The translations under genes were made by a program, and so were the position numbers. Shown here piece by piece: positions 25,106 through 32,159 of a DNA stretch of 45,896 nucleotides. Position 1 is the first letter of the stretch. Each line of letters starts with the position of its first letter. Origin of the DNA: Hymenobacter rubripertinctus (GTDB taxonomy: Bacteria; Bacteroidota; Bacteroidia; Cytophagales; Hymenobacteraceae); assembly GCF_003583925.1 (NCBI RefSeq), contig NZ_QYCN01000016.1, positions 1 through 45,896 of the forward strand, written 5' to 3'. The notes below the pieces were generated by a model that searched no databases, had not been told where the DNA came from, and saw nothing but the letters and a program-made list of their open reading frames with translations.

Positions 25106-26238
25106 TGCCTGATTTAACCAAGCCCGTTATTCTGATTGCCGATAACTCCACGGCCGTAACCGGAGCCCTGATGGCCATCCGCAACGCCACCGACCGGCTG
25201 CGGGGCCGCTACGAGTTCGTGTACGTACTGCCCAGCGGCAGCACGGGGCGCGCGGTGCTGGAAACGGCAGGCTACCGGGTGCATGAGGTGCCGTTCGTCG
25301 AAATCAGCAAGCGGGTGCGCAACCTGCTGCTCTATGTGCCCATGCTGCTGCTCAATGGCTGGCGGTTGGCGGCCCTGGTGCGGCGGGAGCGGGCCGCCGT
25401 GGTGCACATGAACGACTTTTACAACCTGACGGGCGTAATGGCGCGGCTGCTCACCGGGCGGCCCCTGGTAACGCACGTGCGGTTTCTGCCCCACACCCAA
25501 ATGCAGCCTCTGGCCCGCACCTGGCGCTGGGTGGCCGAGCACCTGGCCCAGCGGGTAGTGTGCGTGTCGCGGGCCGTGTACTCGTACTTCCAGCCCCTAC
25601 CCCATGTTCAGGTTGTTTTTGACCCGATTCCGGAAGGCGAAAAGTACCCGGCAACCGCCCTGGCTCCCCGCGCCGACGGGACCGTGCGGGTGTTGTTCCT
25701 GGGAAATTACATTGTAGGTAAAGGCCAGAATTTCGCCGTGGAAGCATTTAAGAATGCTTATGCCCAGCAACCCCACCTGCGCCTGCACTTTGCCGGCGGC
25801 GACATGGGCCTGGAGAAAAACCGCGACTACCGCCGCCAACTCGAAGCGGCCGTGGAAGCGGCTGGCCTGCGGGAAGTCGTCACGTTTGGCAGCTTCGTGC
25901 AGGATGTGGAAGCCGCCATCAAGCAGGCCGACATCGTGCTGAACTTCTCCGAATCAGAGTCTTTCTCGCTCACCTGCCTCGACGCGCTCTACTTCGGCAC
26001 GCCCCTCATTGCCACCGACTGCGGCGGACCGGCCGAACTTTTCGAATCGGGCCGCTCAGGCCTGCTGGTGCCCAACCGCGACGTGCCCGCCATGACGGCG
26101 GCGCTGCTCCGGCTGGCGGCGGATGCGGACTTACGTCGGGAATTCGCGGCGGCGGGCCGCGAGTTCGTGCGCCACAAGTTCCGGGCCGCTGCCAGTTACG
26201 AGCAGCTGGGGCAGCTCTACGACGAGTTGCTCGGGTAA
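25105..26238 (+). CDS. GT4 glycosyltransferase
   Basis: A 377-residue GT-B enzyme; the start at 25105 overlaps the preceding stop, and the frame from 25069 is only an extension into that gene. The first strand is VILIADNSTAVTGALMAIRN. The C-domain begins VRVLFLGNYIVGKGQNFAVE, and the donor region is LNFSESESFSLTCLDALYFG, where the second acid is an aspartate. ATDCGGPAELFESGRSGLLV follows. It is the last gene of the plus-strand run and converges on the minus-strand transaminase with a 20-base gap. Confidence 0.92.
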   Translation: MPDLTKPVILIADNSTAVTGALMAIRNATDRLRGRYEFVYVLPSGSTGRAVLETAGYRVHEVPFVEISKRVRNLLLYVPMLLLNGWRLAALVRRERAAVVHMNDFYNLTGVMARLLTGRPLVTHVRFLPHTQMQPLARTWRWVAEHLAQRVVCVSRAVYSYFQPLPHVQVVFDPIPEGEKYPATALAPRADGTVRVLFLGNYIVGKGQNFAVEAFKNAYAQQPHLRLHFAGGDMGLEKNRDYRRQLEAAVEAAGLREVVTFGSFVQDVEAAIKQADIVLNFSESESFSLTCLDALYFGTPLIATDCGGPAELFESGRSGLLVPNRDVPAMTAALLRLAADADLRREFAAAGREFVRHKFRAAASYEQLGQLYDELLG

Positions 26239-26258
26239 CCAGTAAGTGTTTGGTTGCC

Positions 26259-27419
26259 TCAACGAGTTTCGTAAAAAGTCCGGACTGCTTCAATCACCCG
26301 GTTCTGCTGTTCGGGTTGCAGGTCGTGGTAGAGGGGTAGCCGAAGCAGGGTCCGGCCGAAGCGGTCGGCGTGGGGCAGCAGGCGGCCATCGTGTTGGGAC
26401 GCGTAATAGGGGCTACGGTGAAGGGGCAGGTAGTGGAAAACGGCTAAGATGTGTCGTTGACGCAAGAACTCCAGCAGCGCGTCGCGCTCCGGTTCCGATT
26501 TGCACACCAGCGCAAACAGGTGCCAGTTGGGCTGACTATCATCGGGCGATACGGGTAGTAATCCGAAAGCGCCGGCAGCGGCCAGTGGGGCCAGGGCGGC
26601 GGCATACGTTTCCCAATGCCGCTTGCGCTGCTCTTGGATTATATCCCGGGCTTCCACCTGCGCCCACAAGTAGGCCGCGTTGAGCTCCGAAGGCAGGAAA
26701 GACGAGCCCACGTCTACCCACTCATAGCGGGCGGCCTCGCCCCGGGCAAAGGCGGCGCGGTTGGTGCCCTTCTCCCAGATGATTTCGGCGCGGGCCGCCA
26801 GTTCCGGGTCGTTTACGGCCAGCATGCCACCCTCACCGGCACTTAGGTTTTTGGTTTCGTGGAAGGAAAAAGCCGCCAAGTGGCCGAACGTGCCCAGCGG
26901 CCGATCCTGGAAGCGGGCCTCAATGGCCTGGGCCGCGTCTTCTACCACCCACAGATTATACCGCCGGGCCAGGGCCAGCAGCGCTATCATATCGCAGGGC
27001 TGGCCGCCATAGTGGACCGGCACGATGGCGCGGGTGCGTGGGGTGATGAGCGTTTCCAACTGCGCCACGTCCAAGTTGGGGTGGTCGGGGCCGCTGTCGG
27101 CAAATACGATGCGGGCCCCGCGCAGCACGAAGGCGTTGGCCGTGGAGGTGAACGTGTAGCTAGGCACGATAACTTCATCGCCGGGCTCCAGGTTGAGCAG
27201 CAGGGCCGCCATTTCCAGCGCATCGGTGCCGCTGGTGGTCAGCAGCACTTTGGGTATGCCGTAGTGCTGCTCGAAAAAATGCTGGCAGAGCTGGGTGAAC
27301 AGGCCGTTGCCCGAGAGTTTGCCGGCCGCTACGGCCTGGCGGATGTACTCCAGCTCCGGCCCGGCCAGGTGGGGGCGGTTGAAGGGAATGAAGTCGGGAG
27401 GCAGGGGCGAGGGAATCAT
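26259..27419 (-). CDS. rffA: RffA/WecE-like dTDP-4-amino-4,6-dideoxygalactose transaminase
   Basis: A 386-residue PLP aminotransferase of the DegT family. TTSGTDALEMA (61-71) binds the cofactor phosphate, VEDAAQAI (159-166) contains the ring aspartate, and the Schiff-base lysine is K190 in SFHETKNLSAGEGGML. The SFHETKN wording marks the RffA/WecE group, which makes dTDP-Fucp4N from dTDP-4-keto-6-deoxyglucose. FHYLPLHRSPYY near the C-terminus is also typical. Its ATG overlaps the end of the ArnC-like gene by 4 bases (27416-27419), so both are made from the promoter near 28378. The dTDP-sugar genes rmlA/rmlB are not in the window. Confidence 0.9.
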   Translation of the reverse strand: MIPSPLPPDFIPFNRPHLAGPELEYIRQAVAAGKLSGNGLFTQLCQHFFEQHYGIPKVLLTTSGTDALEMAALLLNLEPGDEVIVPSYTFTSTANAFVLRGARIVFADSGPDHPNLDVAQLETLITPRTRAIVPVHYGGQPCDMIALLALARRYNLWVVEDAAQAIEARFQDRPLGTFGHLAAFSFHETKNLSAGEGGMLAVNDPELAARAEIIWEKGTNRAAFARGEAARYEWVDVGSSFLPSELNAAYLWAQVEARDIIQEQRKRHWETYAAALAPLAAAGAFGLLPVSPDDSQPNWHLFALVCKSEPERDALLEFLRQRHILAVFHYLPLHRSPYYASQHDGRLLPHADRFGRTLLRLPLYHDLQPEQQNRVIEAVRTFYETR

Positions 27420-28357
27420 GCCGGGTCGGTGGTTTCGGCCAGCACGTAGAGCGGGCGGTTGCGTACGCCCTCGAAGGTTTTGCCCACGTACAGGCCCACA
27501 ATGCCCAGCACCGAAATGATGATGCCCGAAAAAAGGCTGATCGACACAATCAGGCTGGCGTAGCCGGGCACCGTAATCTGGCCCATCAAGTAGCGGCCCA
27601 GCATAATCAGCCCCAGCAGAAAGGCCCCGCCCGATAGTAGCAGCCCGAAATACACGGCCAGCCGCAACGGCTTGTCGGAGTAGGTGAGCAGAATATCGAG
27701 GGCCAGCTGGAGGCGACGGGCCAGCGAGTACGAGGAGGGGCGGGTGCCCGCGCCGTGCGCCACGGGCAGGCTGATCTGCCGAAAGCCGGCCCAGCGCACC
27801 ATCGTGGGGAAGTAGCGGGTACTTTCGCGCAGCCGCAGTACTGTCGCAATCAACTGCCGGTGATAGATGCCAAAGTTGCCCACTTCGGGGTCCTGGGGCT
27901 CGCCCGTGAGGTAGGCCAGCACGCGGTAAAAGGCCTGGGAGCCACCCCGCACCGAAGCGGCGTCAGTGGGGCGGGGGCCGCGGCGGGCCAGCACGGCTTC
28001 GTAGCCTTGCTGGGCTTTGGCGAGCAGGCGCGGAATTTCTTCGGGCTGGTCCTGCAAGTCGCAGTCCATCACCACCACCCACTCGCCCCGGCTGGCTTCG
28101 AGGCCGGCCGTGAGGGCGTGGTGCTGGCCGAAATTGCGCGACAAACGCAGGCCCCGCACACGGGCATCGAGGGCGGCGTGCTGCTGAATAGTGGGCCAGT
28201 CGGCCGGGTCGGGGCTGCCATCGTCCACCAATACCACCTCGTAGGCGGGCGTGAGGGGGGTAAGAACGGCCTGCAAACGCGCCAGCAACGCCGGTAGCAC
28301 GCTGCCGGCCCGGTAGACGGGAATCACAACGGAAAGCAGGCGCGTGGCAATGGGCAT
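27416..28357 (-). CDS. GT2 glycosyltransferase, polyprenyl-phosphate type (ArnC/GtrB-like)
   Basis: A 313-residue enzyme predicted to attach a sugar to undecaprenyl phosphate. The ATG at 28357 (MPIATRLLSVVIPVYRAG) is used because the 28390 start would lie upstream of the -7 box. VDDGS is at about 44-48 and VVMDCDLQDQPEEI around 91-104. SRNFGQHHALTAG is typical of the family, and two C-terminal helices (LAVYFGLLLSGGAFLLGLIM and IVSISLFSGIIISVLG) follow. Being co-transcribed with an RffA-like transaminase, it may load an amino sugar onto the lipid, parallel to ArnC; this is inference. It is related to the GT2 at 2890-3849. Confidence 0.9.
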   Translation of the reverse strand: MPIATRLLSVVIPVYRAGSVLPALLARLQAVLTPLTPAYEVVLVDDGSPDPADWPTIQQHAALDARVRGLRLSRNFGQHHALTAGLEASRGEWVVVMDCDLQDQPEEIPRLLAKAQQGYEAVLARRGPRPTDAASVRGGSQAFYRVLAYLTGEPQDPEVGNFGIYHRQLIATVLRLRESTRYFPTMVRWAGFRQISLPVAHGAGTRPSSYSLARRLQLALDILLTYSDKPLRLAVYFGLLLSGGAFLLGLIMLGRYLMGQITVPGYASLIVSISLFSGIIISVLGIVGLYVGKTFEGVRNRPLYVLAETTDPA

Positions 28358-28377
28358 AGAGCAGGGAGGGCAGAGGC

Positions 28378-28385
28378 CAAATATA
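28378..28385 (-). promoter_or_regulatory. -7 box for the ArnC-like/RffA-like operon
   Basis: On the minus strand TATATTTG matches TAnnTTTG, 21 bases upstream of the ATG at 28357. No -33 TTTG at ideal distance. Confidence 0.5.
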
Positions 28386-28442
28386 GCCACTTCGGCAGGT
28401 TGGGGCCGGCCGCCGGCACCAAAAGCCGCCGGAATAGTTTCG

Positions 28443-28450
28443 TACTTTTG
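28443..28450 (+). promoter_or_regulatory. -7 box for the GT4 gene at 28559
   Basis: TACTTTTG matches TAnnTTTG. It faces away from the minus-strand box at 28378-28385, making a compact divergent promoter region. The leader to the ATG is about 108 bases, GC-rich, with a GCCCCCCCGTAGGAGGGGC hairpin at about 28455-28473. Confidence 0.45.
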
Positions 28451-28558
28451 TGCCGCCCCCCCGTAGGAGGGGCGCGGCCTGCCAGCACCAGCCAGCGTAG
28501 GCTTGCTTCGGCCGGGGCAGAATGCCGTATGCCGGGCCGCTATCCTGATTTGTTTCTA

Positions 28559-29629
28559 ATGAAGATTCTTTTTCTGACCCCGTACCCCGCCGGGGAAGCC
28601 CCGTCGCAGCGTTTTCGGTTCGAGCAATATTTTCCGGCCCTGCGCGAGCGGGGCATTGTGTTCACCGAGCGTTCCTTTCTCAACCTCGCTACCTGGCGCA
28701 TTTTGTATAAGCCGGGCCATCAGGTGGCTAAAATCTGGGGCATCGTGCAGGGCTTTGGCCGCCGCCTGAAACATCTGCTCGAAGTGCCGGGCCATGATTA
28801 CGTGTTTATTCACCGCGAAGTAACACCCATCGGACCGCCCGTTTTTGAGTGGCTGATTGCGAAAGTGCTGGGCAAGAAAATCATCTACGACTTCGACGAT
28901 GCCATCTGGATGGCCCTCACCTCGCAGCACAACCAGATGGCGGCCATAGTGAAGTGGCACAGCAAGGTGGCCGCCATTTGCGGGTGGAGCTACAAGGTGA
29001 GCTGCGGCAACGACTTCCTCTGCGAATACGCCCGCCAGTTCAACGCCAGCGTGGTGCTCAATCCCACCACCATCGACACCGTGAACCTGCACAACCGCAC
29101 CAACCCGCAAACCAGCGAAAAGGTAGTGTTGGGCTGGACGGGCACGCACTCTAATATGGTGTACCTGGCCTCGCTGCTGCCGGTACTGCGCCGCCTGGAG
29201 GCCACCTACGACTTCACGTTCCGGGTGATTTCCAACCAGGACCCTCAACTCGACCTCAAAAGCTTCGATTATGTGCCCTGGCGCAAGGCCACTGAAATCG
29301 CCGATCTGGTGACGTTCAACGCGGGCGTGATGCCGTTGGAGGAAAAAGTCAGCCCGCTTTCGTTGGGCAAATGCGGCTTCAAGGCGTTGCAGTACATGGC
29401 GCTGGGTATTCCGGCCGTGGCTTCGCCGGTGGGAGTGAACACCAAAATCGTGGCCAACAACACGAATGGCTTCCTCTGTGAAACCGAAGAGGACTGGTAC
29501 CAGGCTCTGGCCCGGCTGATTGAGGATGCGGACCTGCGCCGGCAACTGGGCGCGAATGCCCAGCGTACCGTCCGGGAGCGGTATTCGGTGCTCTCGAACA
29601 CGGATAATTTCATCCGGCTGTTTGCCTGA
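28559..29629 (+). CDS. GT4 glycosyltransferase
   Basis: A 356-residue GT-B enzyme from the ATG at 28559 (MKILFLTPYPAGEAPSQRFR), which follows the -7 box; the 28400 start would include the promoter. The PSQRFRFEQYFPAL loop replaces the usual GG motif and is common in this GT4 branch. KIIYDFDDAIWM is a striking DFDDAIW motif also seen there. VVLGWTGTHSNMVYLASLLP opens the C-domain; the donor site reads VMPLEEKVSPLSLGKCGFKA, where KCGFKA replaces the second glutamate. Single gene after a divergent promoter. Confidence 0.88.
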   Translation: MKILFLTPYPAGEAPSQRFRFEQYFPALRERGIVFTERSFLNLATWRILYKPGHQVAKIWGIVQGFGRRLKHLLEVPGHDYVFIHREVTPIGPPVFEWLIAKVLGKKIIYDFDDAIWMALTSQHNQMAAIVKWHSKVAAICGWSYKVSCGNDFLCEYARQFNASVVLNPTTIDTVNLHNRTNPQTSEKVVLGWTGTHSNMVYLASLLPVLRRLEATYDFTFRVISNQDPQLDLKSFDYVPWRKATEIADLVTFNAGVMPLEEKVSPLSLGKCGFKALQYMALGIPAVASPVGVNTKIVANNTNGFLCETEEDWYQALARLIEDADLRRQLGANAQRTVRERYSVLSNTDNFIRLFA

Positions 29630-29776
29630 GCTAATCACCCATTGACCCGCCCGCTAGCCCACGCTCTATACAGTAAGGCAACTACCCATTGGCACCTGCG
29701 TAGGGGAGGTCGGTTGCCGGGTGATGAATACCCCGGTGGCAGTCCGTACCTTGTTGCCTCATCAACTTCTGCAGCT

Positions 29777-30169
29777 ATGTTAGAAATCGGCCAGAGAGCC
29801 CGGCTTTCCAAAACCATCACCGACGCCGACGTGCGCGCCTTTGCCCAACTCTCCCTCGATACGAACCCGGTTCATCTGAACGATGAGTACGCCCAGGCCA
29901 GCCTGTTCGGGCAGCGCATCAGCCACGGGATGTTGTACGGTTCGCTGATCAGCGCCGTGCTGGGCACCCAGCTGCCCGGTCCCGGGGCCATCTATATGGG
30001 CCAGACGTTCAAGTTTCTTAAGCCGGTATTCCTCAACGACACCATCACGGCCGAAGTGGAAGTGCTGACGCTCAATGAGGAGAAGCACATTGCTACCTTG
30101 CAGACCACCTGCGTGAATCAGGACGGTAAGCTCGTGCTGACCGGCGAGGCCACCATGAAGTACGCCTGA
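29777..30169 (+). CDS. MaoC-like hot-dog dehydratase
   Basis: A 130-residue hot-dog protein like R-specific enoyl-CoA hydratase (PhaJ). The hydratase motif LSLDTNPVHLNDEYA holds the catalytic D28 and H33. RISHGMLYGSLISAVLG and MGQTFKFLKPVFLNDTITAE are also family features. The ATG at 29777 is used; the frame from 29642 adds an unrelated leader. It hydrates trans-2-enoyl-CoA or acyl carrier substrates. Its place next to sugar genes may mean it supplies a 3-hydroxyacyl group, or may be accidental. A hairpin with T run follows. Confidence 0.88.
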   Translation: MLEIGQRARLSKTITDADVRAFAQLSLDTNPVHLNDEYAQASLFGQRISHGMLYGSLISAVLGTQLPGPGAIYMGQTFKFLKPVFLNDTITAEVEVLTLNEEKHIATLQTTCVNQDGKLVLTGEATMKYA

Positions 30170-30188
30170 TTTTTTTCGCTTTACCCGC

Positions 30189-30219
30189 CGGCCGGCTCCT
30201 TTCGGGAGGCGGCCGTTTT
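30189..30219 (+). terminator. Rho-independent terminator after the MaoC-like gene
   Basis: CGGCCGGCTCC (30189-30199) pairs with GGAGGCGGCCG (30205-30215) with one mismatch, followed by four T bases. A T7 run lies just before it. The next gene starts at 30227. Confidence 0.55.
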
Positions 30220-30226
30220 CTGCCTT

Positions 30227-31084
30227 ATGCGCAAAGTCATCATCAACGCCGACGATTTCGGGCTCTGTGCCCCCGTCAACCGGGCCATTGTGGAAAGCTT
30301 CCGGGCGGGCAACCTCACCAGCACCACCATGATGGTGGCCATGCCCGGGACGGAGGGAGGCGCGCAGCTGGCAGCGGAAAACCCGGGGCTGGCCATCGGG
30401 CTGCACTTCTGCCTGACGGAGGGTCGCCCGCTCACCAAAGCCGCCTCCCTGGTGGATGCGGAGGGTAACTTTCTGGAACGCGGCGCTTTGATGAAAAAGC
30501 TGCTGTTGGGCCGCGTGGAGCAGGCCGAGGTAGCCGCCGAGTTCGAGGCCCAGTACAACCGGCTGGTAGCCCTGGGCATCCGGCCCACCCATACCGATTC
30601 GCACCAGCACACCCACATGAACCCGGTGGTATTCGGGGCCATGCTGCCCCTGCTGAAACGCGAAAAGCTGCCCGTAAGGCTCGCTATTCCGGTGCGCCCG
30701 AGTCTGAAGTTGCTGCTCTCGCGGCCGCCGAAATTCGTGAAGCAGGGCATCCTCTACAATGCCAGCCAACGGTTCCGCCGCCAGATCAGCACCCGCACCG
30801 ACGACCTGCTGGTTTCGGTGCACGACCTGAGCACGCCGCCCACCAGTTATACCGCCGATACGCTCCGGGCGCTGGTCCACGAAGCACCGGCCTCGGTGCA
30901 GGTAATCGAACTGATGGTTCACCCCTACATTCCGGGCCCGGAACTGGACCAGCTGTACCCCACCGATTTGGCTCAGCGTCAGCCGTTTTTCGAGAAATGC
31001 TACGCGGAACACCGCATCCTCACTGGTCAGCCCCTGTTCGCCGCTGACCCCACCGTAACCCTGACTACTTATGGCCAACTCTGA
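30227..31084 (+). CDS. ChbG/HpnK (YdjC-like) carbohydrate deacetylase
   Basis: A 285-residue metal-dependent deacetylase with a TIM-barrel-like fold. NADDFG at about 7-12 holds the D9-D10 pair, GLHFCLTEG provides H60, and DSHQHTH (124-130) provides H126 and H128. These are the metal and catalytic residues of YdjC-type enzymes, which remove N-acetyl groups from chito-oligosaccharides or, in HpnK, act on hopanoid sugars. In this place a role in deacetylating the surface glycan or its lipid-linked precursor is plausible. The gene overlaps the next by 14 bases. Confidence 0.9.
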   Translation: MRKVIINADDFGLCAPVNRAIVESFRAGNLTSTTMMVAMPGTEGGAQLAAENPGLAIGLHFCLTEGRPLTKAASLVDAEGNFLERGALMKKLLLGRVEQAEVAAEFEAQYNRLVALGIRPTHTDSHQHTHMNPVVFGAMLPLLKREKLPVRLAIPVRPSLKLLLSRPPKFVKQGILYNASQRFRRQISTRTDDLLVSVHDLSTPPTSYTADTLRALVHEAPASVQVIELMVHPYIPGPELDQLYPTDLAQRQPFFEKCYAEHRILTGQPLFAADPTVTLTTYGQL

Positions 31085-32024
31085 CGAAATCACGTTGCAC
31101 CGCGCTACCGCTGCTGATCTGGCAGATGTAGTGGAGCTGAACCGCGTCGAAAACGACGACGACCGCATGACCACGGGCTACCTCGATTGGTGGTATTTCA
31201 ACAACCCGTTCAATTCCTTCAGCTTCTTCCTCTCGCGCATTGGTGGCCGGGCCTGCGGCATGTGCTCCTCCAACGATGCCCAGTTCGAAATTAACGGACG
31301 GCCCTGGAAAGCAGGGTTCATTCAGAAGGTGCTCACCAGCAACGAAGTGCGCGGTAAAGGACTGTTCGGCAAGCTCTACGTAAAAACCGACACCGATTTT
31401 CTGGAGCGTGGCGGCGACTGTTTTCTGGCCTTCCCCAACGCCGTAGCCAAGCCCATTTACCTGGCCAAATACAGCTACAGTCACGGCATCTACCCCGATC
31501 TGACGCTGCTCTTCACCAACCCCCTGCACCTGGCTGCCGGGAGCCAGTACGAAGTGGTAACCAAACTGGACTTCGCGTTCTTCCAAACGCCCACCTTCCA
31601 GTTTGAAAACGCCATGAAAAAGGATGAGAAGTTCCTAAACTGGCGCTATCTCACCTTCAAATCGGACCACTACAAGTACATAGCGCTGGCCGTGAAAAAG
31701 GCCGGTAAGTTGATCGGGTATGCATTTCTGAAGAAAATTCAGAAGAAAGGCCTGCCCGTGTTCGTGCTCATGGACGTGGCGTTTCATCAGCAGACTGATT
31801 TGGCTTATCTCGTCAAACAGGCCCGAGTATATGCCGCCAAACAGGTATCGGTAGGCTTGCTCTATATGGGCAATCTACTCATCGACGCAGCCAGTAAAGG
31901 TGTGGCGCGTAAAGTGTGGCGTAACCAGTTTGACTTTCTGGTAAAGGGTAAGAGCCAGGAAGAAACGGATGAGTTGGCTAAAGTGAATTTTAATTTTTTC
32001 TTTGGTGACCTGGATTTTGTGTAA
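31071..32024 (+). CDS. GNAT-family N-acetyltransferase
   Basis: A 317-residue protein starting inside the deacetylase gene (ATG at 31071). The first half resembles GNAT: ITLHRATAADLADVVELNRV at the N-terminus and VLTSNEVRGKGLFGKLY, which matches the acetyl-CoA-binding R/Q-x-x-G-x-G/A loop (VRGKGLFG). The second half (about 165-317) is a second, less clear GNAT-like repeat with KLIGYAFLKK. Such long GNAT proteins are frequent in Bacteroidota polysaccharide clusters. It may replace or add an acyl group after the neighbouring deacetylase; inference. Codon use becomes more AT-rich near its end. Confidence 0.8.
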   Translation: MANSDEITLHRATAADLADVVELNRVENDDDRMTTGYLDWWYFNNPFNSFSFFLSRIGGRACGMCSSNDAQFEINGRPWKAGFIQKVLTSNEVRGKGLFGKLYVKTDTDFLERGGDCFLAFPNAVAKPIYLAKYSYSHGIYPDLTLLFTNPLHLAAGSQYEVVTKLDFAFFQTPTFQFENAMKKDEKFLNWRYLTFKSDHYKYIALAVKKAGKLIGYAFLKKIQKKGLPVFVLMDVAFHQQTDLAYLVKQARVYAAKQVSVGLLYMGNLLIDAASKGVARKVWRNQFDFLVKGKSQEETDELAKVNFNFFFGDLDFV

Positions 32025-32037
32025 ATAATTAAATAAT

Positions 32038-32101
32038 CACTAAAGAGAACAAGGCCGGTATTTACGCCATAGCGTAAATACCGGCCTTGTTCTCTTTAGT
32101 G
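32038..32101. terminator. perfect 30-bp hairpin between convergent genes
   Basis: Bases 32038-32067 are the exact reverse complement of 32072-32101, with a CATA loop. It lies between a plus-strand gene ending at 32024 and a minus-strand gene ending at 32160, so a two-way terminator is likely; arms run AAAGAGAACAAGG toward both ends. Confidence 0.7.
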
Positions 32102-32159
32102 CGCGGAGCAATTCATCTGAATTGAACTGCACGTAGAACAATTAAAACAATGGGTCTGT

